Assembly: GCA_002163135.1 (NCBI GenBank) | Contig: MAAN01000017.1 | Span: forward strand, 107,297-171,296 | Length of the DNA stretch: 64,000 bases | Source of the DNA: Alphaproteobacteria bacterium 46_93_T64 | Lineage (GTDB): Bacteria > Pseudomonadota > Alphaproteobacteria > Sneathiellales > Sneathiellaceae | Direction of reading: 5' to 3' | Part shown: positions 1 to 9,240 of the stretch, one piece after another | How the letters are laid out: each line of letters starts with the position of its first letter | Numbering within the stretch: the first letter of the stretch is position 1 | Program-made: the position numbers and the translations under genes | The notes under the pieces: generated by a model | Told to the model about the DNA's origin: nothing | The model's database searches: none | The model's input: only the letters and a program-made list of their open reading frames with translations

Positions 1-1
1 G

Positions 2-574
2 AAGCGAGACAGTGTCACTTTTCTCAGTCTCTCCGGCCATAAAATATATGGACCGCAAGGCATCGGCGCCTTGTTTGTTAAACGCGGCACAAAACTAGCT
101 GCTTTAATTGTAGGTGGGGATCAACAGAACGGTATCCGTTCAGGAACTCTCCCCACTGCGTTGATTGCGGGCCTTGGGGCTGCCTGTAAACTCACTCGTC
201 AAAACAGGGCGGAGTTTGATCAGCATCTACAAAAAACCTCGAACCTTCTCAAACAGGAATTGCGCGATAAGCTTGGAGCTAATATTCAATTCAATGGTGC
301 CTTAAACGCACAAATCCTGGGGTGCATAAGTGTGACGTTTAAGGACATTGATGCAGAAGATTTCCTTTTGGAAATGCCCGAAATCGCCCTGTCCACTGGA
401 TCTGCCTGTGCCTCGCAAAACATAGGTCCGTCACACGTTTTATCCGCCATTGGGTTAGATCCAACAACAGTCAGTCAAACCGTGCGAATTGGCTTAGGAC
501 GTTATGTCACAGAGACCGAAGCACGATTTGCAGCTAATCTGCTTGCTAAGACATACTTAGATTTGGTGATTTAA
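2..574 (+). CDS. Cysteine desulfurase (NifS/IscS-like), 3' part only
   Basis: PLP-dependent enzyme that removes sulfur from cysteine as an enzyme-bound persulfide, feeding Fe-S cluster or thiolation pathways. The reading frame is open from base 2, so the gene starts left of the window and about half is visible. Seen: the Schiff-base lysine motif SGHKIYGPQG near bases 32-61, the conserved RSGT segment (GGDQQNGIRSGTLP), the active-site cysteine loop STGSACAS, and a final RIGLGRY motif. An internal TTG at 71 could be read as a start but lies inside the conserved fold, so it is not one. The stop is directly followed by the ATG of the haemoglobin gene, so the two are probably cotranscribed. Whether it serves the ISC, SUF or a tRNA thiolation route cannot be told from the fragment. 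Confidence 0.93.
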   Translation, partial: KRDSVTFLSLSGHKIYGPQGIGALFVKRGTKLAALIVGGDQQNGIRSGTLPTALIAGLGAACKLTRQNRAEFDQHLQKTSNLLKQELRDKLGANIQFNGALNAQILGCISVTFKDIDAEDFLLEMPEIALSTGSACASQNIGPSHVLSAIGLDPTTVSQTVRIGLGRYVTETEARFAANLLAKTYLDLVI

Positions 575-1009
575 ATGTATCCTTCCGAAAACGAAGTTAG
601 ACCCAGAAACCGCCCGGTACGTGTTCCAAATGAGAAGATCATTGAAATGGTCGACGCCTTTTACGACAGAGTGAGGGTCCATCCTTCTCTTGGTCCGATT
701 TTCGATAATGCTATCGGAGCACATTGGGATAGACACCTTCCAAAGATGTATCAATTTTGGTCATCCGTTCTGAACACCAGCGGTGTGTATAGTGGCAACC
801 CAATGAAGGTACATATCCAGCTAGCAGAGAAAATTGCGCCTGAAAATTTTGGGCAATGGTTGACGCTGTTTCAAGAAACCTTGCAGGAGCTATTCAGCGC
901 TGAAGACGCAGAATTTATATATTGCAAAGCAGAAAATATAGCCAAGAGCTTTTCGCTCAGCATGTTTTACAATCCTGCCAACATTCACAAACTACAAAAC
1001 AAAAGCTGA
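575..1009 (+). CDS. Group 3 truncated haemoglobin
   Basis: Small haem protein of the 2-over-2 truncated globin superfamily, 144 residues. The pattern HWDRHLPKMYQFWSSVL followed by YSGNPMKVH is typical of group III (Campylobacter Ctb type): the aromatic FW pair lies in the E-F region and the histidine of MKVH fits the proximal haem ligand. Known members bind O2 or NO and are linked to nitrosative stress or microaerobic life; the role here is inferred. The ATG begins on the base after the stop of the upstream cysteine desulfurase, so translation is likely coupled. No signal peptide, so cytoplasmic. Confidence 0.88.
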   Translation: MYPSENEVRPRNRPVRVPNEKIIEMVDAFYDRVRVHPSLGPIFDNAIGAHWDRHLPKMYQFWSSVLNTSGVYSGNPMKVHIQLAEKIAPENFGQWLTLFQETLQELFSAEDAEFIYCKAENIAKSFSLSMFYNPANIHKLQNKS

Positions 1010-1021
1010 TATTCCAGCTTT
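1002..1021. terminator. Short hairpin between convergent genes
   Basis: Arms AAAGCTG (1002-1008) and CAGCTTT (1015-1021) enclose six bases and overlap the ends of the globin and LysR genes. A-rich sequence on the left gives a weak T tract for the minus strand. Plausible bidirectional terminator, but small. Confidence 0.35.
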
Positions 1022-1914
1022 CACACGCCGTCTTTGAATTCCTGCTTTAAGAAATCCACCGCTAAACGCACTTTTGGCGGCACTATATTTCCAAGAGGGT
1101 AAATTGCCGATATAGTGACGGGTCTAGGCGGTGTCTCTTTGAGGATCTCTATTAGTCTACCTGATTTCAGATCTGCCTCTACTTCCCAACGGGACTTAAG
1201 GCAGATCCCGTATCCTGAAAGTGACCATTCACGTAGAACATCGGCGTTGTTACTGTCCAAATTTCCTGTCACAGCTATAACTTCCCTTTCCGCCCCCTCG
1301 CCGAATTCCCACTGAAATTGTGTTGAGCCCGGAAAACGCAGTAAAAGACAATTATGCTGTAAAAGATCTGTAGGTGTTTTTGGTTTTCCCTCTCGCTTTA
1401 TGTAAGATGGCGCAGCACACAATACCCGGGGACTTTCTCCTAGCTTCCGGGCAACCAGTGAACTATCTGGCAGCGTTGCAATTCGCACCGCCATATCCAT
1501 CCCGTCTTTAAGCAAATCCACGAACCCATCTGATAGATGAAGTCGGATCTGTAGCTCTGGATATTCTTGTTGAAATATTGGCAAGAGAGGCGCGAGATAA
1601 CGCCTTCCGAAAACAATAGGTGCAGATATTTTCAGCGTTCCTGCGGGCTTGTGGCGACGTGAAGAAAGCGCAGCCTCCGCCACGTCCACTTGCTCCAAAA
1701 TACGTTTGCAGTCCTCAAAGTACAGATATGCTTCTTCAGTGGGCGCTACGTGCCGGGTGGTTCTATTGAGCAAACGAACACCGATCTGCCTTTCAAGTTT
1801 CGCCACTCGGGCACTGATGACCGCGGTGGAAACACGGAGTTCCCGCCCTGCTTGAGAGAAACTTTTATACTCAACCACCGCGACAAATGCCGCCATATCC
1901 GTTAAATTAGCCAT
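1021..1914 (-). CDS. LysR-family transcriptional regulator
   Basis: DNA-binding regulator with an N-terminal winged helix (about residues 5-63; helix region FSQAGRELRVSTAVISARVAKLE) and a C-terminal periplasmic-binding-like effector domain from about residue 90. I chose the ATG at 1914 (MANLTDMAAF) because family members start a few residues before this segment; an upstream ATG at 1950 would add 12 unusual residues, and neither has a clear ribosome site. It is transcribed divergently from puuD with about 130 bases between, the usual arrangement for a LysR protein acting on its neighbour, so urate or a purine product is a possible effector. That link is inference; the subfamily resembles the many CrgA/DsdC-like LysR proteins whose ligands are unknown. 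Confidence 0.88.
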   Translation of the reverse strand: MANLTDMAAFVAVVEYKSFSQAGRELRVSTAVISARVAKLERQIGVRLLNRTTRHVAPTEEAYLYFEDCKRILEQVDVAEAALSSRRHKPAGTLKISAPIVFGRRYLAPLLPIFQQEYPELQIRLHLSDGFVDLLKDGMDMAVRIATLPDSSLVARKLGESPRVLCAAPSYIKREGKPKTPTDLLQHNCLLLRFPGSTQFQWEFGEGAEREVIAVTGNLDSNNADVLREWSLSGYGICLKSRWEVEADLKSGRLIEILKETPPRPVTISAIYPLGNIVPPKVRLAVDFLKQEFKDGV

Positions 1915-2042
1915 ATCATTATCAATATTTTTTTGAAAGTTTGTCCACATTATAAGGCTTTTAAAAAAAAGTAAAATCCGTAAAAATGCAAGATTGAGCG
2001 ATAATTAAAAATCAGCAGATACATAATGAGCGGAGTGAGTAA

Positions 2043-3245
2043 ATGGCATTCGATGTAATGGAATGGCTTCAATTGGGAATTCGGTGGATACACATCATTA
2101 CAGGTGTTGCCTGGATTGGTGCTTCCTTTTATTTCATCTGGCTCGATATGAACCTGACTCCCCCCAAACAAGGCGGACAGAAAGACAAAGACGGCGTCGG
2201 CGGAGAGCTTTGGGCAATCCACGGTGGCGGTTTCTATGAAGTCCAAAAATATAAAGCCGCACCTCCGACCCTTCCTCCTCATCTACATTGGTTCAAATAC
2301 GAAGCCTACTTCACTTGGATTAGCGGTTTCGCTCTTTTAACCGTGCTCTATTATTTTGGCGCTGAAATCTACTTAATTGACAAATCAATTGCTGATATTT
2401 CTTCTGATGCTGCAATTCTTATCGGAATTGGATCATTGGTTGGCGGCTGGATCATTTATGATTTCCTTTGCCGCACCCCATTGATCCGACACCAAGGTGT
2501 ATTTGGTGTCGTCCTATTCGTATTGCTTACTGCCGCGGCGTGGGGTCTTTCACAAGTGTTTAGTGGACGCGGTGCGTATATCCATGTGGGTGCAATAATA
2601 GGTACCATCATGGCCGCAAACGTACTGATGATAATCATGCCAGGCCAGCGAGCATTGGTAAGTTCTGCTGAAAAAGGGGAAGCACCAGATCCGGAACCAG
2701 GCTTAAAAGCAAAACAACGCTCGCTTCATAACAACTATTTCACGTTACCTATTTTGTTCATTATGATCAGCAATCACTACCCTGGAACATTTGGTCATGA
2801 ATATGGTTGGGCTGTTCTTGCCGGTATTGCACTTGTCGGTATTTTGGTCCGCCATTATTTCAACTTAAAAAATCAAGGCCGGGCTAAACAAGCCTTCTAC
2901 CTTCTGCCTGTTTCATTTGTTCTATTCTTCGTAATAGCCTTTGTAGCTGCGCCAAAGAAAGTTGATCTTTCAGAGGGCCCCGCAGTTTCCTTTACTCAAG
3001 TTCAGAACATTATCAGCGAGCGTTGCGTTAGTTGCCATGCGACCGAGCCTACAAGTGAAGACTTCGATACAGCTCCTAAGGCTGTAAAGCTTGAAAATAG
3101 AGCGCAGATTTTACGAGAAGTGACCCGTATTCGACAACAAGTTGTTGAAACCGACACAATGCCTCTTGGCAATGTTACAGAGATGACAGACGATGAGAGA
3201 CTAATCATTGGTCGGTGGATTGCACAAGGTGCCAAAGCCGAATAA
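2043..3245 (+). CDS. puuD: Membrane cytochrome c urate oxidase (urate hydroxylase)
   Basis: Integral membrane enzyme that oxidises urate to 5-hydroxyisourate and passes electrons to a C-terminal cytochrome c instead of O2. The 400-residue protein has about eight hydrophobic segments; the first carries the family pattern WIHIITGVAWIGASFYF with the ligand-type histidine, followed by a conserved soluble loop (GGGFYEVQKYKAAP). The C-terminal 80 residues hold one haem c site, C328-V-S-C331-H332, with a following methionine (TMPLGN) as candidate axial ligand. Ribosome site GGAGTGAG lies just before the ATG. No other purine catabolism gene is adjacent, but a LysR gene is divergent. The family assignment rests on N-terminal motif, length and fused cytochrome domain. 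Confidence 0.88.
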   Translation: MAFDVMEWLQLGIRWIHIITGVAWIGASFYFIWLDMNLTPPKQGGQKDKDGVGGELWAIHGGGFYEVQKYKAAPPTLPPHLHWFKYEAYFTWISGFALLTVLYYFGAEIYLIDKSIADISSDAAILIGIGSLVGGWIIYDFLCRTPLIRHQGVFGVVLFVLLTAAAWGLSQVFSGRGAYIHVGAIIGTIMAANVLMIIMPGQRALVSSAEKGEAPDPEPGLKAKQRSLHNNYFTLPILFIMISNHYPGTFGHEYGWAVLAGIALVGILVRHYFNLKNQGRAKQAFYLLPVSFVLFFVIAFVAAPKKVDLSEGPAVSFTQVQNIISERCVSCHATEPTSEDFDTAPKAVKLENRAQILREVTRIRQQVVETDTMPLGNVTEMTDDERLIIGRWIAQGAKAE

Positions 3246-3258
3246 CCAAGTGAATATT

Positions 3259-3286
3259 AAGGGGCGCTATACAACTTGCGCCCCTT
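3259..3286 (+). terminator. Terminator-like hairpin after puuD
   Basis: Perfect 9-bp arms AAGGGGCGC (3259-3267) and GCGCCCCTT (3278-3286) with a 10-base loop, 14 bases after the puuD stop. The downstream T tract is poor, so efficiency is uncertain. Confidence 0.6.
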
Positions 3287-3318
3287 CCCCTATAAGATAA
3301 AAAACGATAGGGAAATCT

Positions 3319-4338
3319 ATGAAGTTGATGCAGGCAATAGGGGGTGCTGGAAACGGCGGTGCTGAGAATTTTTTCATCCAGCTTGCTCTTGCTTTTCATA
3401 GCGCTGGCATCGATCAGCATGTGGTAACCCGTCCACACGAGATGCGAGATACACAGCTCAAAAAAGCAAGTATTTTCCACCAAAACCTAAAGTTTGGAGG
3501 GGCACTTGATTTCGTCACTCCGATGCGACTTAACTCAATTTCCAAAAAATATAAGCCCGATATTTATTTGAGTTGGATGAGCCGTGCTGCGTCTATGACC
3601 CCTTCGGGTTCCTTTCCAAAGCTTGCGCGCTTAGGCGGATATTACAATCCAAAATATTTCAAAAAATGCGATCACTTAGTCGGAATCACTCATGATCTTT
3701 GCCGACATGTTATTGATCAAGGATGGCCCGAAGAGCGCGTTCACTACGTCCCAAATTTCTTAAAATGGAACCCTGCGCAACCAATAAATAGATCTGACTA
3801 TGACACACCTGAAGATGTGCCATTAATATTGGCACTGGGCAGATTACACCCTATCAAAGGTTTAGATATTGCCATTCGATCTCTGGCTCAGATTAAGGGT
3901 GCGTATCTCTGGTTAGCGGGCGACGGCCCCCTTCGCAGTTCGCTAGAAGAACTGGCCGTAGAATACGGCGTACAAGACCGTGTACGTTTCCTCGGTTGGC
4001 GAACGGACAAGGAAGCGTTGCTGGCGACGGCTGACATTGCCGTATTCCCGTCACGTCAAGAAGGTTTTGGGAACGTGATACTTGAGGCATGGGCCTCACG
4101 AACTCCCATCGTCGCCTCAATGGCAGAAGGCCCTGCAGCCTATATTGAACACGGAAAAACTGGAATGCTGGCCCCAATTGAGAATGTTGATACATTATCT
4201 GCACATATTCAGGCGTTGATAGAGAACACCAAATTACGTGATGAACTCACAACTACGGGCCACAAAAAATACGTTGAAAATTTCACTGAGCAAGTAGCAA
4301 TAGCCAATTGGAAAGACCTTTTTAGCAAATTGGCTTAA
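3319..4338 (+). CDS. GT4-family glycosyltransferase
   Basis: GT-B fold glycosyltransferase, 339 residues, transferring a sugar from a nucleotide sugar to an envelope glycan or lipid. Seen: N-terminal glycine-rich acceptor-side motif GAGNGGAENFF (residues 8-18), the mid-protein donor-domain entry LALGRLHPIKGLD, GDGPLRSSLEEL, and the signature EGFGNVILEAWASRTPIVAS with the E-x7-E glutamates that bind the donor. No signal peptide or membrane span, so it acts at the cytoplasmic side. It stands alone between the puuD terminator and the kinase genes, not in a polysaccharide cluster, so acceptor and donor are unknown. Confidence 0.85.
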   Translation: MKLMQAIGGAGNGGAENFFIQLALAFHSAGIDQHVVTRPHEMRDTQLKKASIFHQNLKFGGALDFVTPMRLNSISKKYKPDIYLSWMSRAASMTPSGSFPKLARLGGYYNPKYFKKCDHLVGITHDLCRHVIDQGWPEERVHYVPNFLKWNPAQPINRSDYDTPEDVPLILALGRLHPIKGLDIAIRSLAQIKGAYLWLAGDGPLRSSLEELAVEYGVQDRVRFLGWRTDKEALLATADIAVFPSRQEGFGNVILEAWASRTPIVASMAEGPAAYIEHGKTGMLAPIENVDTLSAHIQALIENTKLRDELTTTGHKKYVENFTEQVAIANWKDLFSKLA

Positions 4339-4378
4339 GCATGTTATAATTGAGAGTACAAGAGGAAGACGACCCCTT

Positions 4379-4402
4379 AACATATATTAAAGATAATATG
4401 TT
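4379..4402. repeat. Inverted repeat before sensor kinase
   Basis: AACATAT (4379-4385) and ATATGTT (4396-4402) flank ten A/T-rich bases in the 125-base gap ahead of the kinase gene at 4464. Candidate operator or promoter-associated structure; no matching regulator can be assigned. Confidence 0.3.
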
Positions 4403-4463
4403 CTATAACAGCATTTATTATGTTCACTATTTAGGTCTAAGTATTTGATATTTTAGGTAGTTA

Positions 4464-6392
4464 ATGCGTAAAAATCCAAACGATAACATTGCTATTAAAC
4501 AAGCAAAAACCGCTATTATAGCAGCAGTAATAGTTGGGTTACTATTCAGCATAGCTCAGCTGGCCTATGACCTTGTCAAAGAGCAACAAGGCGTCCAGCA
4601 AGATGTGGAACACATCCTCAATAGCATGAAAGATCCAGCAACGAAGGCAGCATATAATCTTAGCTCTGATCTCGCTGAAAATGTGCTGGCAGGTGTGTTT
4701 GAAAACCCTCAAATCAAAGAGGGCTATATATTCGCCATCTTTGGCGCTGGTGAAAACGAACTTCTTGCAGAACAGCGCAGAACCATCAAGCCATCAAATC
4801 TCGACTGGTTTGCAAAACTTATTTTTGATGACACCAAACTATTTACTCTTAATCTTCAACTCCCGAACGAAACAGCCATTGCTGGTCTGCTTCAGATAAG
4901 GGTTGATGGACAATATCTCGCCCAGAGTTTCATAGACCGTGCGATTATCATCTTTTCCGCAGGGTTTTTGCGCAACCTTTCGCTTACCCTTGTCCTTATA
5001 ATTGCTTTCTACAATACCCTAACGAAACCCATACTGAATATCTCACGCAAGATAGAGTCCATCGATGTTGAAAGGCCTGAAAATTCACTTATACAGATCC
5101 CGGAGGCTCATGAAAAAGACGAATTTGGAACACTTGTTCGCGGTATAAATACGTTTCTTACGCTTTTAGGCACCAACTTGCAGCGACGTCGTTTGGCAGA
5201 AGATGAAAAAGAAGAAAGCATGAAAATGTTTCAGTCACTGGCCAAAGCCAGCTCTGATATCTTCTGGGAAACACATTCGGATAACAAAATAGCTCTCATC
5301 TCAGAAGACCAAATGTCTTTGGATATTAACAAACACCTGAATTTGCACGGCTCTAATCTATTTCAGTTGATGAACAGTCATTGCACTGATGAAATGCAAG
5401 AGACTGTCCAAAAATTACGCACAGAGCCAAAAGATTTTCGCGATATTCAATTACATTTCCTAGAGGAAGGGAAACCACTCATATTGTCGTTCTACGGATC
5501 TGCAATTTTTGATGATCGTGGAGATTTTGAGGGCTTTCTTGGTACAGCGGTGAATATTACGAAAACCGTTTTGCAAGCGCTGGAAATCGCAGATGCAAAA
5601 GACAAACTCAGACAAGCACAAAAAATGGAAGCTGTCGGCCAACTTACGGGTGGGATTGCTCATGATTTCAATAACCTGCTCGCAGTTATTATAGGTAACC
5701 TTGAACTCATTGGAGAGAGCATCGGCGACCGACCAGAAATTCAAGCGCGTCTGTCCGCTGCCATAACTTCTGGGGAAAAGGGAGCCGTATTAACGCAACA
5801 ACTTCTTTCCTTCTCACGCAAGCAGGCACTTAACCCCTGCCATGTAGATCTTAATACTCTACTTACAGATCTAACCGGAATGTTGACACGCACACTCGGC
5901 GGCGAAATTATAATCGAAACCAACTTTGAAAAGAAACTGATCAAAGGGTTTATTGATCCAACGCAGTTCGAAAACGCGATCATTAATTTGTCGATTAATG
6001 CACGGGACGCAATGCCTTCAGGCGGAACACTCTCAATCAAGACCGAGAATTATTTGCTAGTTGAACCAATGGGAACCATTTCAGGAACAATGGAACCCGG
6101 TGTTTTTGTCAGAATTACAGTTTCAGATACCGGCACTGGAATGGATAAATTTACGCTGCAAAAGGCAATGGAGCCGTTCTTTACGACAAAAGAGGTGGGT
6201 AAAGGCAGCGGCATGGGTCTTGCCATGGTATTTGGATTTATTGCCCAATCGTCGGGGCATATTCAAATTGATAGTGAATTAGAGATAGGGACAACTGTTC
6301 ATCTCTATTTACCCAGTGAGAAAATTACGCCATCTGATATAGTCAAAACATTGAGTGAACCTCCAGGACTGAAAGCATTCAGTTCAGTATAA
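4464..6392 (+). CDS. Membrane sensor histidine kinase (orphan)
   Basis: Sensor kinase of 642 residues. Order: membrane span about 13-37, periplasmic region about 38-164, second span about 165-190, HAMP-like linker, a PAS-like region about 250-360, then the kinase core. The H-box is GGIAHDFNN with phosphorylated His400; the N-box is INARDAMPSGG; the ATP lid has SDTGTGM and FFTTKEVGKGSGMGL. No receiver domain is fused and no response regulator is nearby, so its partner is elsewhere. The next kinase gene starts 11 bases after its stop, so the two form an operon. The kinase core closely matches the one in that neighbour and the one at 42861, which points to a paralogous set. The signal is unknown. 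Confidence 0.88.
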   Translation: MRKNPNDNIAIKQAKTAIIAAVIVGLLFSIAQLAYDLVKEQQGVQQDVEHILNSMKDPATKAAYNLSSDLAENVLAGVFENPQIKEGYIFAIFGAGENELLAEQRRTIKPSNLDWFAKLIFDDTKLFTLNLQLPNETAIAGLLQIRVDGQYLAQSFIDRAIIIFSAGFLRNLSLTLVLIIAFYNTLTKPILNISRKIESIDVERPENSLIQIPEAHEKDEFGTLVRGINTFLTLLGTNLQRRRLAEDEKEESMKMFQSLAKASSDIFWETHSDNKIALISEDQMSLDINKHLNLHGSNLFQLMNSHCTDEMQETVQKLRTEPKDFRDIQLHFLEEGKPLILSFYGSAIFDDRGDFEGFLGTAVNITKTVLQALEIADAKDKLRQAQKMEAVGQLTGGIAHDFNNLLAVIIGNLELIGESIGDRPEIQARLSAAITSGEKGAVLTQQLLSFSRKQALNPCHVDLNTLLTDLTGMLTRTLGGEIIIETNFEKKLIKGFIDPTQFENAIINLSINARDAMPSGGTLSIKTENYLLVEPMGTISGTMEPGVFVRITVSDTGTGMDKFTLQKAMEPFFTTKEVGKGSGMGLAMVFGFIAQSSGHIQIDSELEIGTTVHLYLPSEKITPSDIVKTLSEPPGLKAFSSV

Positions 6393-6403
6393 AAAGTAGG
6401 GAA

Positions 6404-9217
6404 ATGCATCAAGAAAATCCGCAGACAACTTCGCCCGATGAAACGTTAGCGAAAAGAACATCACAGCTTCTCTCTATCATCGAGGGGCCAGCGTTTGCTC
6501 TTTCTGCAGAAGGTTTTCTTATTGAGACAAATAAGAAAGCCCTCGGTCTTTTGCTTCAAGGGAATTCTGTTGAGGACTTTGACTTTGCTGACCATATAGA
6601 TGCTGCCAGTTGGTCAAGCATCCTAAAATTCCTCAATAACCCCGAAAACACTAACTCTCTAACAATTGACAATGTGCAGTATACATGTCCATCACAACAC
6701 GTCTTACATTGCTCCTTACGCTGCGTTCCAAATCAAGATTTCTTTATTATTCAAGCTTCAATTAAGACTACTCTCTCCAATCAAATTAATTTTGAATTTG
6801 GAGAAAAAGGCTTCACCGATGCCATGCTTGAAGCAATTCCAGCGCCCGTTTTTTATAAAGACATTAATCACATTTATGTCGCCTGCAACCAAGAATTCTT
6901 GGACTTTAACGGTTACACGAGAAATCAAATTATTGGAAAAAATGTTTTTGAAATAGCACCACATGAGGTCGCAAAAGTATATAGAAAGGCAGATGATGAC
7001 TTGTTCGCGGTCGGCGGTAAACAAGTCTATGAAACTCAAACAGAAAATTCTTACGGAGAAAGAAAAGACGTTGTTTTTCATAAATCTGTTTTAACGGACA
7101 GTAGCGGTGAACCTATTGGACTAATAGGGATTATTCTCGATATAACCGCCAGAAAACAAGCCGAGCGAAAACTGCAAGAGAGCAAAAATATGTTCAGCGC
7201 GATTGTTGAGAACAGTCCATCGCATATATTTGTAAAAAATATTGAAGGTGAATATGTTGCTGCTAGTGAAAACCTAACGCGCATCTTTGGTTGGCCAAAA
7301 GATTATATGCTGGAGAAAACTGATTTCGAACTTTTTTCTAAAGAGACGGCATTAGAGTTTACGAAACAGGATAAAGAAATAATTCTTGAAAGACGTGCGA
7401 TATCCGAACAGACCATTATTGAGAAGAAAGACTTTCTGACGACTTTTCTCACAGTCAAGTTTCCTTTATTTGATTCACACGGCAACCCAAATGGTATCGC
7501 TGGCATCGCGACGGATATTAGCAGTTTGGTCGCTGCAGAAGAAACACTCAAAAAATCAAAGAGCGATCTTGAGGAACAAATTAGGGAGCGGACAAAAGAG
7601 TTATCTGAAGAGGTGGAAATTCGGAAAAATGCTGAGGGTGCATTACGCGATATGCTCGCTGCAAGCCCGGTAGCTGTCGGTATTTCTGAGATAAAAACCG
7701 GCCAAATGTCTTTTGTGAACGACAGTCTTTCTGACTTATTAGGAAAGCCAAAAGAAAAACTACTTTCAACATCGACACTAACTTTTTGGAAAAACCCAGA
7801 GGATCGGAAACGACTTCTTAAAGAGTTTCAAAAATACGGTAAAACGAAACTCTGTGAAGTGGAAATAGTCCGTTCCGATGGTCAAGATATTTGGGTTCTC
7901 CTCAGTTGGACAAGCTTGACTATAGACGGTGAGGACAAAATCGTCTTCTGGATTAGTGACATTAGTCAAATCAAGGCTGCAGAAAAACTCCTAAGAGACT
8001 CCCATGAAGTACTAGAAGAGCATGTCGCTCTTCGGACGCAGGAACTAGAAGCTGAAATTACTGAACGTCGGAAAGTTGAAGAAACTTTGAGAAAAAGCGA
8101 GGCGCTATTTGAGGCATCAGCGAACTCCACTTCCGACTGGTTTTGGGGAATGGACGAAAACTTTAAGTATGATTCATTTTCCGATCGTTTTGAGGAAATC
8201 ACAGGTCTCGATGCAGCTAAGCTTTTGGGAAAAACACGTTGGGACGTTTCAAAAGGCAGCTTATCGGAAAAGGAATGGGGAGCTCATCGGGAGTTATTGA
8301 ATAAGCACAACCCCTTCAGAGATTTTCGTTTTCCAATATTCAAACAAGACGGAAGCATATTTCACGCGTCGATCAGTGGCATGCCCATTTTCGATGAAAC
8401 TGGCGCCTTTAAAGGATATCGGGGTGCTGGCCGCGACATCTCACAAGAGCTCCACGCATCGGAGCAGAAGAAGCATGTAGAAGAACAGCTTCACCAGGCC
8501 CAGAAAATGGAGGCCATTGGTCAACTCACTGGCGGTATCGCTCATGATTTCAATAACATTCTGGCAGTTATAATTGGGAATATCGAGCTTGTTAAAGACC
8601 AGCTTACAGATGATAGCTTCCTTGGCAAATACATGGACTCCGTTGAAAGTGCTGCAATGCGAGGCGCCAAGCTTACTCAAAGATTGCTGGCTTATTCAAG
8701 AAAGCAGGAATTGAGACCAACTTCCATACAACTGAATAATTTAATTGATGGCATTTTAAATTTGGTCGATCGCTTAATCGGTGAGGCGGTCAGTATTCAT
8801 TGCACATACGGAGACGAAATACCGCCTGTCATAGCGGATTCCAATCAATTGGAAAACGCACTGATGAACCTTTGCATAAACGCACGAGATTCCATGCCAA
8901 ACGGCGGTGACCTTTACATTAAGACGGGAATTTTAATAGTCAACGCAGAGAATGAAGACAAACATCCCGAATTGAAACTTGGGAAATATAGCTGGCTATC
9001 TGTTACTGACACCGGATGCGGTATGAAACCAGAAATCCTTACGCACGTGTTCGAACCGTTCTTCACTACGAAAGAAGTCGGAAAAGGAACCGGTCTTGGA
9101 TTGAGTATGGTTTATGGTTTCGCTCATCAATCAAATGGGACTGTCACTCTGGAAAGCACTCCAAATGAGGGGACTACAGCAACAATCATACTGCCAAGCA
9201 GCCCCACCGAAGCTTAA
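6404..9217 (+). CDS. Multi-PAS soluble sensor histidine kinase (orphan)
   Basis: Large 937-residue kinase without membrane spans. An N-terminal segment is followed by four PAS units, starting around residues 135, 260, 405 and 565, each ending in the PAC-like pattern (for example GIILDITARKQAE, GIAGIATDIS, ISDISQIKAAE, GRDISQELHA). Charged coiled-coil linkers join the later units. The core has the H-box GGIAHDFNN with His714, the N-box INARDSMPNGG and the lid FFTTKEVGKGTGLGL. The start is supported by AGTAGGGAA directly before the ATG. It is cotranscribed with the membrane kinase upstream. Multiple PAS units suggest integration of several cytosolic cues, possibly redox or small ligands; no cofactor can be assigned by eye. 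Confidence 0.88.
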   Translation: MHQENPQTTSPDETLAKRTSQLLSIIEGPAFALSAEGFLIETNKKALGLLLQGNSVEDFDFADHIDAASWSSILKFLNNPENTNSLTIDNVQYTCPSQHVLHCSLRCVPNQDFFIIQASIKTTLSNQINFEFGEKGFTDAMLEAIPAPVFYKDINHIYVACNQEFLDFNGYTRNQIIGKNVFEIAPHEVAKVYRKADDDLFAVGGKQVYETQTENSYGERKDVVFHKSVLTDSSGEPIGLIGIILDITARKQAERKLQESKNMFSAIVENSPSHIFVKNIEGEYVAASENLTRIFGWPKDYMLEKTDFELFSKETALEFTKQDKEIILERRAISEQTIIEKKDFLTTFLTVKFPLFDSHGNPNGIAGIATDISSLVAAEETLKKSKSDLEEQIRERTKELSEEVEIRKNAEGALRDMLAASPVAVGISEIKTGQMSFVNDSLSDLLGKPKEKLLSTSTLTFWKNPEDRKRLLKEFQKYGKTKLCEVEIVRSDGQDIWVLLSWTSLTIDGEDKIVFWISDISQIKAAEKLLRDSHEVLEEHVALRTQELEAEITERRKVEETLRKSEALFEASANSTSDWFWGMDENFKYDSFSDRFEEITGLDAAKLLGKTRWDVSKGSLSEKEWGAHRELLNKHNPFRDFRFPIFKQDGSIFHASISGMPIFDETGAFKGYRGAGRDISQELHASEQKKHVEEQLHQAQKMEAIGQLTGGIAHDFNNILAVIIGNIELVKDQLTDDSFLGKYMDSVESAAMRGAKLTQRLLAYSRKQELRPTSIQLNNLIDGILNLVDRLIGEAVSIHCTYGDEIPPVIADSNQLENALMNLCINARDSMPNGGDLYIKTGILIVNAENEDKHPELKLGKYSWLSVTDTGCGMKPEILTHVFEPFFTTKEVGKGTGLGLSMVYGFAHQSNGTVTLESTPNEGTTATIILPSSPTEA

Positions 9218-9240
9218 ATCAATGTCCTCCCAAGGGCAAC

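Noticed and set aside
1950..2282. 110-codon minus-strand frame across the puuD start
   Set aside because: Overlaps the puuD coding start and the promoter gap, and its product resembles no family; shadow frame.
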